Assembly (NCBI GenBank): GCA_942492445.1
Contig: CALOEW010000043.1
Location: 50,092-114,091, forward strand
Origin: NORP240 sp942492445
GTDB lineage: Bacteria > Pseudomonadota > Gammaproteobacteria > Pseudomonadales > Pseudohongiellaceae
Direction of reading: 5' to 3'
Length of the DNA stretch: 64,000 bases
This document shows positions 18,782-30,300 of the stretch, in pieces. Position 1 is the stretch's first letter; every line of letters starts with the position of its first letter. A program made the position numbers and the translations under genes. The notes beneath the pieces were generated by a model. That model saw only the letters and a list, made by a program, of their open reading frames with translations, was not told the DNA's origin and searched no databases.

Positions 18782-19801
18782 ATGAAACACGTGACAATCT
18801 GCCTGTTGGTGGCAGGACTAATGGCGTTCAGCGCGAGTACCCGGGCGCTGGTCAGCCGTTGTGATACCGGGCCTTACACCAACGGCTTTTATCACCGCGC
18901 CAGTCTGGGTGCCCTGGAAATGAGTTTTCCCTATGTACGCACATTGATCGATACCCGTGTCAATGGCCCCCTTTCACCCAGTCTCAGGTCTCTGTTTTAC
19001 AACACCCGGAACTCGTGGCACTTTTTTTTGAATATGCCCCCGGGATCTTACAGCTGGTCGGGATATTCCCAGGCAGAAGTGGGGGATGTGAACTATTTCT
19101 GGGAGTTTATTGATTCCAGCCTGTGCACCGCATCGATGACCATTGAATCTGCGTCCTATTGCGAGACGACCGATGTCCAGGTGGAAGGGTCATCAACCCT
19201 TACCAGCAGTATCCACGGTTACCTGGTCTCCGCCATCCAGGGAGGTTTTGAAGCGGTGGAAAATCTTGGTGTGTGCGGTGTGAACGGCACACCGACTTTT
19301 TCCGGCAGTTTGAAGTTGGAAAGTGTCAGCCAGTGTTGTGAGCAGGCGCAACGGCACGATTCCGCCACCCGTGCCAGTGGCCGTGCGTCTTTTTTTGTCC
19401 CTTCGCTTTCCTGCTCCGTCAAACAGATTATTGTTCCCGCCTATGGGATCGTGATTGAAGGGGCAGTGGGGGCCGGCGCAACGGCGACTCTCGCATACTC
19501 GGGTATGGACGGGGCCATGTGTGATTCAGAGACGTCCGGAATCACCTTGAGCGGGACCGTTTCCGGTAGCTTCGGCGGAGAAATCGGCGTGGGTGGGATC
19601 AGTACCCGTATAATCGGGGCGGGGGTCAGTCTTAGCGACAGTTTCTCTCTCGGTGCAAGCGGTCCCGATGTATTGAATCTGAATGTCACAGGTTGTATAG
19701 GTCCGGCTGAGATTACTGGCTGGTTCCGCTTCGCCGGGGCCGAGTTTCGAACTGAAATCGTACCGCGGGAATGGGCTGATGGAACCGAGCTGTGTTTCTG
19801 A
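18782..19801 (+). CDS. Secreted cysteine-rich protein of unknown function
   Basis: 339 residues with a signal peptide ending near STRA. The mature protein holds ten cysteines, including a CC pair (SQCCEQ) and a Cys two residues from the end (LCF): an even number, as expected for disulfide bonds. The C-terminal third is Gly/Ser-rich with short repeats (GTVSGSFGGEIGVGGIS) and looks beta-stranded. Start ATG 18782 has AAGGA 8 bases upstream; an ATG 9 bases earlier does not. No family recognised. A second exported protein and a DsbA-like oxidoreductase follow at once, so disulfide formation by that enzyme is a reasonable inference. Confidence 0.7.
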   Translation: MKHVTICLLVAGLMAFSASTRALVSRCDTGPYTNGFYHRASLGALEMSFPYVRTLIDTRVNGPLSPSLRSLFYNTRNSWHFFLNMPPGSYSWSGYSQAEVGDVNYFWEFIDSSLCTASMTIESASYCETTDVQVEGSSTLTSSIHGYLVSAIQGGFEAVENLGVCGVNGTPTFSGSLKLESVSQCCEQAQRHDSATRASGRASFFVPSLSCSVKQIIVPAYGIVIEGAVGAGATATLAYSGMDGAMCDSETSGITLSGTVSGSFGGEIGVGGISTRIIGAGVSLSDSFSLGASGPDVLNLNVTGCIGPAEITGWFRFAGAEFRTEIVPREWADGTELCF

Positions 19802-19827
19802 CCGATGGCTGACAGGAGGAAGAATTA

Positions 19828-20505
19828 ATGCGTTTACTTTTGTTTTTTGCCGCCGTGGCTATAGTGATGCCCCTTGCGGCTCAGACCCTGGAGCCTGAAT
19901 ACCAATTCCGGTTTACCCCTGATACGCCCAGCCCCGGCATCTCCGCCGGGGCCGGTAAACTGGAGGTTTCCGCAGTACCTCCAGACCTGGAGTACAGTCA
20001 GGTTGACAGCAAACCGCCGGTGCCGGTTGAGTTCACGGTCAGGGCGCGGGTTTATTCCGGGCGCTGGCTGGTGGACAAGGTCTCAGAGGAGGATCTGACA
20101 GATGAGGAGCGCTTCGTGCGAGCGAAATTCAACCTTTTCCAGACGGCATTGCAGCCCGAGCAGTACCGCGAATGGCTGGACGCGGAGACATATTCAGTGT
20201 TCGAGCGTTCAGTGGCCGATGGCGAAATCAATCTGGCCATGGACCGGGATTTCTACCTGCAGTTCGACAGCATCCGGCTTCTTGGCAGTGTGCAGTACGG
20301 TGTTTACATCCTGCTTTATACCCAGTTTCAATCCGTGGAATCGGGTGAACTCATGGTCTCTGTCATGCCCGTCAGGCAACTTGGGAGCCGACTGGTTACC
20401 GCTGGAAGCATGCATGCCACCTCCCATGAACTTTATCGGATGCTTGCCTTCGGATCGCTTCAGCGGCAGCTGATGGATTATCTGGAATCTCTGATCAATA
20501 ATTGA
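19828..20505 (+). CDS. Exported protein of unknown function
   Basis: 225 residues with a clear signal peptide (LLLFFAAVAIVMPLAAQ) and a perfect GGAGGAAG ribosome-binding site 26 bases after the Cys-rich gene. The mature part starts Pro-rich, then is mixed alpha/beta (YREWLDAETYSVFERSVADG) with no cysteines. It lies between the Cys-rich protein and the DsbA-like gene, so the three are probably cotranscribed. No family recognised. Confidence 0.7.
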   Translation: MRLLLFFAAVAIVMPLAAQTLEPEYQFRFTPDTPSPGISAGAGKLEVSAVPPDLEYSQVDSKPPVPVEFTVRARVYSGRWLVDKVSEEDLTDEERFVRAKFNLFQTALQPEQYREWLDAETYSVFERSVADGEINLAMDRDFYLQFDSIRLLGSVQYGVYILLYTQFQSVESGELMVSVMPVRQLGSRLVTAGSMHATSHELYRMLAFGSLQRQLMDYLESLINN

Positions 20506-20519
20506 ATGAGGGTCGATCT

Positions 20520-21194
20520 GTGTCAGTGAAAATATCACATGGGACTGTCAGGCTTTGGGTACTGTGTGTTCTCGGCCTGCTGGGAACAGGATGCCTGACT
20601 GAAACCTCGCGTCCGCGTATGCCCTCGTCACTGTACGGCAGAGTGATCGACGTCGCCGGCCTGCCGGCGCTTGAAACACAGGGTGCCAGGGTGGCGATCG
20701 TTGAGGTAACTGACTATCAGTGTCCGTTCTGCCGCGCTCACTACCTGGAGACTTTTCCGCTTATCAGCGAGGAGTTGGTCGAAACCGGAAAGGTAAGTTA
20801 TTTTGTCCATAACTATCCGCTTTCGGGAAATCCGACATCCGGGCTTGCTGCAATCGCTGCCTCCTGTGCCAATGACCAGAAACTTTTCTGGGACTATCAC
20901 CATAGCCTGTTGAGGCAGTCCAATTCACCTGGAGAAACAGTCCTTCCCGGAACAGGTCAATTGCCGGAGCTGGACGAGGAGGAGCTTCGCCAGTGTATCG
21001 GCACCAGAAGGGCCGGCCCCTGGCTGGAGCAGCAGCGGTCCCTGGCGCTGGGACTGGGGGTCCGAGGAACTCCAACTTTTTTTATTGGCGTCTTGTCAGG
21101 GGACCGGATTGTAACCGATGTGACCGTACTGGCGGGGCGCCAGTCCATCGCTTCGTTTCGCCGGGTCGTCATGGACTACCACAGAAGCCGCTGA
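20520..21194 (+). CDS. DsbA-family thiol oxidoreductase, exported
   Basis: 224-residue thioredoxin-fold protein. The active site CPFC (about 68-71) sits in VTDYQCPFCRAHYLE and the cis-Pro in RGTPTFFIG; the segment between is the helical insertion of DsbA/thioredoxin_4 proteins. The N-terminal segment VLCVLGLLGTGC looks like a signal sequence and may carry a weak lipobox. I take GTG 20520 as the start (GAGGGT about 7 bases upstream); a TTG overlapping the previous stop is the alternative. It probably introduces or shuffles disulfides in the envelope, perhaps in the Cys-rich protein two genes upstream. Confidence 0.85.
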   Translation: MSVKISHGTVRLWVLCVLGLLGTGCLTETSRPRMPSSLYGRVIDVAGLPALETQGARVAIVEVTDYQCPFCRAHYLETFPLISEELVETGKVSYFVHNYPLSGNPTSGLAAIAASCANDQKLFWDYHHSLLRQSNSPGETVLPGTGQLPELDEEELRQCIGTRRAGPWLEQQRSLALGLGVRGTPTFFIGVLSGDRIVTDVTVLAGRQSIASFRRVVMDYHRSR

Positions 21195-21211
21195 ATGCAT
21201 TTCATGATAAA

Positions 21212-21250
21212 TTATGGCAGAACAGTGCCATAATCGATCAGAGGTTCCCT
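21212..21250 (-). repeat. Hairpin joined to a dispersed-repeat end
   Basis: TTATGGCA (21212-21219) is the exact reverse complement of TGCCATAA (21226-21233) over a 6-base loop, followed by GATCAGAGGTTCCCT (21236-21250), the reverse complement of the family end. It may also end the DsbA-like transcript. Confidence 0.6.
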
Positions 21251-21437
21251 GAGAGGGATTCGGACCGGGACAGGGGCTTTTGCTGGTCTCTGTACCGGGA
21301 TGTATTCTCCCCGGAGTTTGTCAGCCGGGTCGATGACATGCTGGCGAAGTACCCTGAGCTGGAGCCTGACAAGCCTCATCGGAACTGGCACGAAAAGGCA
21401 ACCAATGATGAGTACAACAAAACTGGAGTTTAGTCCC

Positions 21438-21896
21438 ATGCGCGTTAAAACACTGTTATCAGTTTTTTTGGTTATTGCTTCCGCAGACCTGGCAGCTCAG
21501 TCACCGGTTGCCCCGGCACAGTACATGAGTGGTTCCGAGCTCGCGACCGCCATCGCGCAGTCGGCTGATGACCGGCCCGGAATGGCCGTGGGCAGATTCG
21601 TCAACACTGACTACTACCGCATCAATATGATTCACCGCACAGAGGCGGCGGGAGCCATCGTGCACGAGGTGGGCACGGAGCTGCACTATATTACCGATGG
21701 TGCCGGAACCCTGGTAACCGGTGGAGTTATCGTCCGGCCGGCTGACGGCGGAAGCGCAACCATTGCGGGTGGCAGGGCGCAGCGTGTGGTGGCGGGAGAT
21801 GTCGTTCTTATACCTGAGGGGACACCTCACTGGTACAGTGCCGTGGAAGGGTCCGTAACGTACCTGGAGGTTCGATTCCCGGAAACCTCTGAATAA
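21438..21896 (+). CDS. Exported cupin-domain protein
   Basis: 152 residues with a signal peptide (LLSVFLVIASADLAAQ). One cupin barrel: the first motif carries EVGTELHYITDGAGTLVTGG (Glu/His ligands) and the second VVLIPEGTPHWYSAVEGSV (His). Proteins with this arrangement bind a divalent metal and often a small ligand; the reaction cannot be read from sequence. Start ATG 21438 is set by the signal peptide. Its last codons (GGAAACCTCTGAATAA) happen to resemble the dispersed repeat end. Convergent with the MscK-like gene. Confidence 0.75.
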   Translation: MRVKTLLSVFLVIASADLAAQSPVAPAQYMSGSELATAIAQSADDRPGMAVGRFVNTDYYRINMIHRTEAAGAIVHEVGTELHYITDGAGTLVTGGVIVRPADGGSATIAGGRAQRVVAGDVVLIPEGTPHWYSAVEGSVTYLEVRFPETSE

Positions 21897-22018
21897 TCGC
21901 AGCGATACCACCGAAAGCAGTCCCGCGGGAGATGCGGTCTGGCGCCCCGCGCAGGGGGAGGGACATACCCTCGCCAGGCGAGACAGCCACGCGGTGGCGA
22001 CTGACAGAATTTACCCCT

Positions 22019-25000
22019 TCAGCTGGACTTGTCGGGCTCGGGATGCTTCTCAGGCTCCCCTCGCTCGCCCCGATTTTCAACCTGATCTATTGGGGATGTG
22101 TTTTCCGTGGCGGCTACCGGAGTCATTCTGGGGGGAGACTCAATTGGAACTATATCGCGCACATGCAGGTCCATTTGCGGAAAGGCGATTTCAATGCCCA
22201 GCTGCCGGAATCGCGTGATAATCGCGCGGTGTATCTGGCTCGTGGTTTCCAGGCGTTCCCGCAACTGCATGACATAAACGCGTAACTCGAAATTCAGCGT
22301 ACTGTCGCCGAACATCAGAAAGAAAACGTTTGGAGGTGGCTCTTTCAGCACCAGCGGGTTTTGTTCAGCAATTTCCTGGAGGGTCTGAATCACGAGGTCA
22401 ACGTCTGAATCGTAACTGACTCCCACCGAAATCACGATGCGGGTCACTGTATCGCTGAGAGTCCAGTTTATCAGTCTTTCCGTAATGAAAGTTTTATTGG
22501 GTACCACGATCTCTTTATTGTCCCAGTCCACGATCGTCGTAGCCCGGGTTCGGATGCGACCTACGGTGCCACTGAATTCGCCGATGGTAATAGTGTCCCC
22601 AACACGAATGGGTCGCTCGAAGAGTATGATGAGTCCGCTTACGAAATTGGCAACGACTTCCTGCAGTCCGAACCCGAGGCCCAGGGTGAGAGCGGCCACC
22701 ATCCATTGCAGTTCGCTCCAGCGCAGTCCCATCAGAGAAAAAACAGTGACTATGACAACAACCAGGATAAAGTACCGCAACAGGGTTGTGGCCGTGTAGC
22801 GTGCCGCCGCATCCATGGTTGTCGCCCGGGTAAGCAGGATTTCCACCAGGCCCGGGAGGTTGCGGGAAGCCATAGTGAGGATGACGGTCATGAACAGGGC
22901 CAGCAGAATGTCCTGCAGACTCACCTGGCTCAGAATTTCCGTGTCACCTTCGACAATACTGCGCGACCAGAGCGTGACGCCGTCCAGCCAGGTAAGGGCC
23001 GGCAATACTTCCGCCCAGACCCAGAACAGGGCCAGCACCATCACGCCACCGGTGGTTACCCGCACCAGAGTGCGGGTTTGCTGGTTGATATCCTCAATGC
23101 TGAGGCTGGCTTCCGGTATATCGAGCCCTTCACCAATGGGAGCATTGGTTTCAAATGCGGCTGCCTTGGCACGTTCTTCCCTGGCGCGACGTACGCGCAG
23201 CCGGATCTCGCTGAGTAACAACATACGGGATGCCAGACGGTAGCCCAGCCACACTACGCCAAATACCACCAGGGTATCCAGGATTCGCAACAACAGTTCC
23301 CGCACAGTGAGCAGGTAGCCCATCAGTGACAAAATGATTACTGCGGCAGAAAGCAATATCAGCAACAACCGCGCCATGCGCCGGTTCCGGTCGATGACCG
23401 GCGGCGTTCCCGGATCCGGAATCACCCCCAGTACCCGCCACGCGAATGCACCGGAAAACAGTCCGATCGCTACCAGCCCCACTCTTCCGAACACGTCGAA
23501 CACCAGGTCATTGGGGTGTGAGAGAATTAAGGCCAGGGAAATGATCAGGAGGAACATCACCGGCCCATACCAGGCCAGGTTGCGGCGCAGGCTAACGATA
23601 AAGAAAGGCTTCCAGTTGAAGTGAATCGAAGCGATGCCATCCCGGGCGGTAAACAACAGCATGAAATGAGCGGCAAGCCACCACAATGAAGCACTGATCA
23701 TAGCGCTGGCAAGGAGCTCGGTATTGGGGCTCAGGGACGAAATCCTTTGCAACCGCCAGGAAGTGATGCCAATAAATACCGGTACCGGCGACACCCGCAG
23801 CAGCGTCCAGCCAAGAGCCTTGAAAGTATGCATAACGCTGTCGGTGAAGCGATGCTGGGTTTTCTCAGCCAGATGTCGCAGGTGTTGACGCGCATTTCGC
23901 CCCACCCGGAAGAGGCCGAGTGAGAATATCAGCGTGAGCAGAAAGCTGACCGGACTGTTCCAGCTGACGTCTACTAGGGCTTGCTGAATATCCCGCCAGG
24001 CACTGAAAGTAAGCGCCGCTATGATCGCTTCCGGCACGCGCCTGATCCAGTCCAGTGTGACCGGACGGTGACTGGGCCACCAGAGCAGGGTCTCGGTGAG
24101 AATCTGATTGAGCTCATCGACCACGGCAAGCAAGCCACGCAGCTGCACCTCGGTCTGGCGCAACTGGTCGGTGAGTGACTGGCTCGCGGTAACCAGGGCG
24201 TTCAGGATATCGTAGCTCAGCCGTTGTAACTCCGCTTCCGGGGCATCACTGACTGCCGAGCTGGCCGGTTCAGGCAGCAGTCCCAGCCGTTCCCTTAAGG
24301 TAATGTTTCGCAATCTCGCCTGGGACAGCTCCCGTTCGATCTGCTGCAGGGTTACGCGCCGGTCGTCAAGCACCTGCAGGCGCCGCTGTTCTTCGAGGAA
24401 CAGCCCGCCCAGGGTTTCTGTCAGGCCGCCGATCTCGAGCCTCTCCTCCACATTGGTCAGTGTCTGATTGAGTTCGTTCTCAAGGCGCTGGTATTGGTCC
24501 CGGTCTTCCTGTAACTCGCGGATGCGACCCTGGATCTGCTCCAACTCATCGATTTGCTGGCGTAGCGCTGCCAGCTGAGCAGGATTCTGTTCCGCAAATT
24601 CCGGCTCTGTTTCGATCAGTCCCTGAATACCGCTGTTGAGGGCGCGCAGTTCCTCCGTTGAACGTAAATTGAATTCTGACTGCAGGGCGTTGAGGCGTTG
24701 CCCCAGCCAGCGTTCCTCAGTTTCCTGGGCACTTACTTCAAGGCGCAGCCGCTCGGCCCTTGCCGGCATCGCCAGTGCATCGAGCTGAGCCGCGATCAGG
24801 CGCGCCTGAATACGGCGTTCCTGAGCACTTCGCAAGGCCGCCAGCGCTTCGGCGGAAGCCTCGCTGACACTGGTATCCTGCTCCGCGAGAGCTGCCAGCT
24901 CCGCCACTTCGTCCCGACCCAGTTGCTCCAGAGTGGCGGACTGGTTACGCATCTGTTCTTCCAGCTGAGAAAGAATCTGACGCCTTTGGTTGAGTTCTAT

Positions 25001-25544
25001 TGAGACCTGGGTACGGCGCGTATTGAGTGCTGACGTATCCTGTTCGATCTGGCTCAGCGGACGGTCGGGATCGGGGTTGTAGTTCTCGGTACTTTCGATC
25101 AGGCTTTCTACCTGCGCCTGAGCCGTCTCCAGGCGCTGAATTCCTGAAGTCGCCAGGCCGGCACGGTTAAGGGCACCACGAATCCGCTCGGTGCCGGCCT
25201 GCTCCTGTTCCAATGCCTGCTGCCAGACCGTACGTTCGACGTCAGAAAGGTTTTCCTGTGCCGTTACCTCCTCTCAGTCGCTCCAGTGGACTCTCGGTGA
25301 TCCAGGCTTCCGCGGGGCCAACGTCGACGGCGTCGATCAGTGGCTGCAGTGCCTCCTGCCCGTTGATCAGGTCTTGACGCAATTGCTGAAGTGCCTCCCG
25401 GTCCACCGGTTGTTGCGCTTGAGCGCGCGCTGCCTGTTCCTGGGGTGTCTGCTCCTGATTGACCTGGGCGCCGGCGCCGGACGTGATGACGAGGGTCAGC
25501 GCAAACAGCAGCGATGCAGGTCCGGAGCGTAGAAAGCTGAGCAT
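22019..25544 (-). pseudogene. MscK/KefA-like mechanosensitive channel, frameshift near the N-terminus
   Basis: Large MscS-superfamily channel. The 5' part (25544 down to about 25262) encodes a signal peptide (ALTLVITSGAGAQ) and the start of the periplasmic domain (RQDLINGQEALQPLIDAVDV); the rest, in another frame, resumes at AQENLSDVERTVWQQALEQE and runs 1,064+ residues: coiled-coil periplasmic domain, about ten membrane segments and the MscS pore/beta domain (LGLGFGLQEVVANFVSGLII). One extra base in GGTAACGGC near 25262 breaks the frame. Without a signal peptide the remaining protein would be misrouted. Alternative: sequencing error in an intact gene for osmotic-shock release. Confidence 0.85.
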
Positions 25545-26213
25545 GGAAAGTCTCTTGGTGTGGTTGGTAATAAGAAGGATTTTGCGATACTACAAGCGTA
25601 AGGAGGATAAGACCGCAGCTGTCTATTGTCTACCACTGGGAGCCTGTCAGGATTGTCGATTATCCCGTTGCCGCTCCCGATGCGGCCCTGGTTTGTGGAC
25701 CCGGGGGCAGGTCAACCTACGCCTGGAACCGGAGGCAACGGCCTCGTCTGAAGGTCCCATCGGGCGAGAGGCTGTCTGGTGCTGTCGGGTAGTATCCGCA
25801 TTTTTGCAGGCAATGACTCTTTCCGGGGCAGACACCTGGCAGCGATGCCCGATCGCCACCCACCGAACATTGCGGGAATTGCTCTGGGATTTCTCGATTG
25901 CATGAAGCTTGTTTGTTCCCGCAGGCGGAAACTGGCGACTCAAAAATGCTGATTCAAGCAGCCGGTGCACAGGCACGGTGCGTCGTCGGGTACTACAAGT
26001 GTTGACTAAAGCAGTAGGCTGCTTGACTACAGAGAATCCCTGAATTGGCGATTTGCGACAGCCAGTTTCGAAGCCATCATCTGCAATCTCGGCTACTGAC
26101 CGAACAGTTTATTATAATTGTTTCGCCGGGTTCCAATTTCCCAGCGGATGTTTGCTACCATCTGATACCATGTACAGCTTTATCAGAGTTCCCTGTTCAG
26201 AGGTTTCCTGGTC
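25545..26213. other. Non-coding stretch between divergent channel and permease genes
   Basis: 669 bases with no frame I can support. It contains the promoters of both flanking genes and, at its right end, two degenerate ends of the dispersed repeat in tandem. Confidence 0.55.
26182..26209 (-). repeat. Two tandem repeat-family ends before the permease start
   Basis: ATCAGAGTTCCCT (26182-26194) and TCAGAGGTTTCCT (26197-26209) lie head to tail, ending 4 bases before the ATG at 26214. The second supplies AGAGG, the only Shine-Dalgarno-like run near that start. Confidence 0.55.
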
Positions 26214-27272
26214 ATGATCAGCAATGAGAATATCCAACGTACTTTCTTTATCATTCTGCTGGTATTCATAACCTTCGCTTTCTTCTGGCTGATTCGAGGC
26301 TTTGTACAACCGATTTTCTGGGCGGTTGCACTTGCCATAGTTTTCTACCCTGGTCACAAGCTCATTGAAAAGCGTCTGCCCAATCGTCCAAACCTGGCGG
26401 CGGGGTTGAGTGTTGTGGCGGTTTTGCTTGTGGTCGTGTTGCCTGTCACCGGAATAGTCGCTGCGGTCACCCGTGAAGCAAGCCTGGTTTATCAGCAACT
26501 TCGAAGTGGTCAGTTCAATCTGGCGGAACTATTCGAGAACCTGGCTGAATTTCTGCCTCCACTGGAAAATCTGCTCCAACGCTTTGGAGTGGAACCGGAA
26601 GGCTTGACAGAGCAGTTGTCGTCGGCCGCAGCCACTGTCTCCAGTTTCGTTGCCAACTGGGCACTGGAATTTGGCCAGGACACACTGCGCATTGCGATAT
26701 TTTTTTTCCTGATGCTGTACCTGCTCTACTTCTTCTTGCTGGATGGACATCGGATACTGGACAGTCTGATTCACGCACTGCCATTGGGTGACGACCGGGA
26801 GCGTACCCTGCTCGAACGCTTTGGTGAGGTATCCAGGGCCACGATCAAGGGGTCGTTGGTTATCGGCGTGGTGCAGGGTGCCATCGGCGGTCTTGCTTTT
26901 GCTATTCTGGGAATTGGAACGCCGGTGCTTTGGGGTGTGGTCATGGCACTGCTGAGTATTGTTCCTGCCGTAGGTCCGGCGCTGGTCTGGGTGCCGGCCG
27001 TAGTCTTTCTGATCTTGAGTGATAGAATCATTGCCGGCCTGGTATTGCTGGCGATCGGTTCGGTGATCATCAGCCTGGTGGACAACCTGTTGCGGCCGAT
27101 TCTGGTTGGGCGTGACACCCGGCTTCCGGATTACCTGATCCTGTTATCGACTCTTGGCGGGCTGACTGCATTCGGCCTCGCCGGTGTCATAATCGGCCCC
27201 ATCATTGCTTCATTCTTTCTCACTGTCTGGCAGATGGCCATCGACGAATTTGCTGAAATCGACAAAGATTGA
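26214..27272 (+). CDS. AI-2E/PerM-family membrane transporter
   Basis: 352-residue polytopic inner-membrane protein. Hydrophobic segments pair at the N-terminus (FFIILLVFITFAFFWLIRGF then FWAVALAIVFYPGHKLIEKRL), followed by a soluble stretch and four to five further segments, with the family signature GIGTPVLWGVVMALLSIVPAVG and the LLRPILVGRDTRLPDY motif. Members export small molecules or Na+/H+; specificity cannot be predicted. The only upstream ribosome-binding-like sequence comes from the repeat end. Confidence 0.88.
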   Translation: MISNENIQRTFFIILLVFITFAFFWLIRGFVQPIFWAVALAIVFYPGHKLIEKRLPNRPNLAAGLSVVAVLLVVVLPVTGIVAAVTREASLVYQQLRSGQFNLAELFENLAEFLPPLENLLQRFGVEPEGLTEQLSSAAATVSSFVANWALEFGQDTLRIAIFFFLMLYLLYFFLLDGHRILDSLIHALPLGDDRERTLLERFGEVSRATIKGSLVIGVVQGAIGGLAFAILGIGTPVLWGVVMALLSIVPAVGPALVWVPAVVFLILSDRIIAGLVLLAIGSVIISLVDNLLRPILVGRDTRLPDYLILLSTLGGLTAFGLAGVIIGPIIASFFLTVWQMAIDEFAEIDKD

Positions 27273-27345
27273 CTACGACCTTGGGGCCGATGGTGGATTT
27301 CGCAACTTTGTGAGGTAAACCTTGTTATGCCCGCGGCTTGTTGTT

Positions 27346-30300
27346 TCATTGAGTTCGACTGGCGAGGTTGCCATGAACAATTCGAAAGATGGCAGGCAAT
27401 ACCACCAGCGTGAGAAGTGTCGATGAAATGATACCTCCAATCACCACTGTCGCCAGGGGCCGTTGAACTTCGGCGCCCGTGCCGGTGTTGACAGCCATGG
27501 GAATAAACCCCAGGCTGGCAACCAGCGCCGTCATCAGTACCGGTCGCAGGCGTGTCATGGCGCCTTCGATGATGGCACCATCCAGGTTGCCGGTTTCCCT
27601 CAGCAGATTGCGAATAAAGGAAAGCATGATCAGACCGTTCAGCACCGCCACGCCGGAAAGCGCGATAAATCCGATTCCCGCACTGATGGAGAGCGGCATC
27701 TCCCGAACCCAGAGTGCGAACACGCCACCGGTCAGTGCCAGCGGCACACCGGTGAAAATAATCAGTGCGTCGCGAAAAGAGCCGAACGCAGTCAGCAGGA
27801 TTCCGAAAATCAGAGCCAGGGTGATCGGTACCACCAGGGACAGACGTTGCTGCGCCGATTCGAGCTGTTCGAATGTCCCGCCAAACTCTATCCAGTAGCC
27901 CGGTGGTAATTCCAAGCCGCTGTCAAGTCGCTGACGGGCCTCATTGACGAACGAACCCAGGTCACGATTTCGGACATTACTGGTTATCACCACCCGCCGT
28001 TTGCCGTTTTCCCGATTGACCTGATTCGGGCCGGTTACAAGATCAATGGAAGCGACTTCCTTGAGAGGCACATAGCCCGGACCTGCTGTGAAACTGTCAG
28101 TGGTCACGGGGAGATATTCAAGTTGCCGGACATCGACGCGCTTGGCTTCCGGTAGCCGAACTACCAGATCGAAGCGCCGATCACCTTCAAAAATAAGCCC
28201 GGCCTGCTGCCCGCCGATGGCTGTGGTTACCAGGCCCTGAAGATCGCGGATGTTTATTCCATAACGGGACATGGACTCCCGGTCCGGCACAATGGTGAGC
28301 ATGGGCAGGCCGCTGACCTGCTCAATTCGAACATCAGTCGCCCCTTCAATAGGCTCGACAAGCGATAGAATCTCCCCGGCAAGATTTTCCAGCAATTGCA
28401 GGTCGTCGCCAAAGACCTTGATACCGAGGTCCGCCCGCACACCGGAAATGAGCTCATTGAACCTCATTTCGATTGGCTGGGTAAACTCGTAGTTGTTACC
28501 CGGGATTTTCATGACTGCATCTTCGAGTTTTCTGATGAAGCCTTCTTTGGTCAGTGTCGGGTCGGGCCACTGGTTTTTCGGCTTCATGATCAGGAACGTG
28601 TCTGCTACCCCGGGCGGCATGGGATCGGTTGCCACTTCCGGCGTGCCGATTTTTGAGAAGACCGTGTCCACCTCGTCCAGCTGACCGATCTGCTCCTCCA
28701 GCAATTTCTGCATCGCCACGGATTGCTCTAGACCAGTACCGGGTATCCGCAGCGCATGCATGGCGATATCCCCTTCATCAAGCTGGGGGATGAATTCCGA
28801 CCCCAGGCTGGCAGCCAGCCATAGACAGAAGCCAACCAGGCACAATGCTGTCAGAGATACGGCCCGGCGAAACCTGAGACTGGCCCGCAGGATCGGCCGA
28901 TACACGGTTTTTAAAGCACGGACTATAAGGTTTTCCTGCTCTGACACTTTTCCGGTCATGAAAATTGCCAGGGCAGCCGGGACCAGGGTTAACGAAAGCA
29001 CCAGTGCCGTGGAAAGCGCCAGGATTACAGTGATGGCCATGGGGTGAAACATTTTTCCCTCGATTCCGGAGAGGGAAAATATAGGCAGGTAGACAAAGGT
29101 GATTATGCAGATACCGAACAGACTGGGTCTGATGACTTCATTGGTGGCACTGCTGACAAGAGCCAGTCTTTCGTCGAGAGCCAGCCTGTCGCCCTTTTCC
29201 CTTTGGGCTTCAGACAGCCGACGAATACAGTTTTCGACAATAATTACAGCGCCGTCCACGATCAGTCCGAAATCAAGTGCACCCAGGCTCATCAGGTTGG
29301 CGGACACGCCAAACGTTACCATGCCGGTAATGGTTCCCAGCATGGAGACGGGAATGACGACTGCTGTGATCAAGGCAGCCCTGATATTTCCCAGCAGAAG
29401 GAACAGGATCACGATAACCAGCAGGGCACCGGTCAACAGATTTTCCCTTACCGTGTCTATGGTTCTGTCGACAAGCCTGGTGCGGTCGTACACAGGATCG
29501 GCGACAATTCCGGGGGGCAGCGTGGTATTGATCCGCGACAGTGCACTGGCGACGTTGCTGGCGACGGTACGGGAATTCTCTCCCATCAGCATGAATGCTG
29601 TTCCCAACACGGTTTCCTCCCCGTCCCTTGTGGCGGCGCCGGTTCGCAGTTCGTTGCCCAAGCCCACAGTGGCGATGTCGAGGATTCGAATCGGCAGGTC
29701 GTTCCGGTTAGCGACCACGACATTCTGAATATCGCTGAAAGACTGCAGCTGACCTGGTGATCGCACCAGCAGTTGCTGCCCATTGGGTTCTATGTAGCCG
29801 GCTCCGCGATTGTCATTATTGTTACGTAATGCCCGGGCCACCTGGTCCATGGTGATTCCCCACCTGAGCATAAGCGAGGGGTCTGGAGTCACATGATATT
29901 GCTTGTCGAAACCTCCAGTAGTGTTGATTTCGGTGACGCCATCAACCAGGATAAGTTGAGGTCTGATTATCCAGTCCTGAATTTCCCGCAGGTCGGTAGC
30001 ATCGTAAGGCGTACCGTCCGGTTTCCGGGCATCAGACTGAGCGGACACCGTATACATGAAAATTTCGCCGAGACCCGTGCTGATTGGCCCCATCGCAGGT
30101 TCGAGCCCCGCTGGTAACTGGTTCTTGATTACAGACAGGCGTTCGTTTATCAGATTGCGGGCGAAGTAGATATCCGTTCCTTCGTCAAACACCACGGTTA
30201 CCTGGGACAACCCATAACGGGACAGGGATCGTGTATAAGCCAGATTGGGGAGCCCCGCCAGGCCGGTTTCCACGGGGAAAGTGATGCGTTGCTCGGCTTC

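Noticed and set aside
21254..21433. Partial frame ending KPHRNWHEKATNDEYNKTGV
   Set aside because: Reads like protein but lacks a start and any recognised domain; it could be a gene remnant, which I cannot support.
21878..21895. Repeat-family end at the cupin stop codon
   Set aside because: Encodes the last residues of the cupin protein; no further repeat sequence around it.
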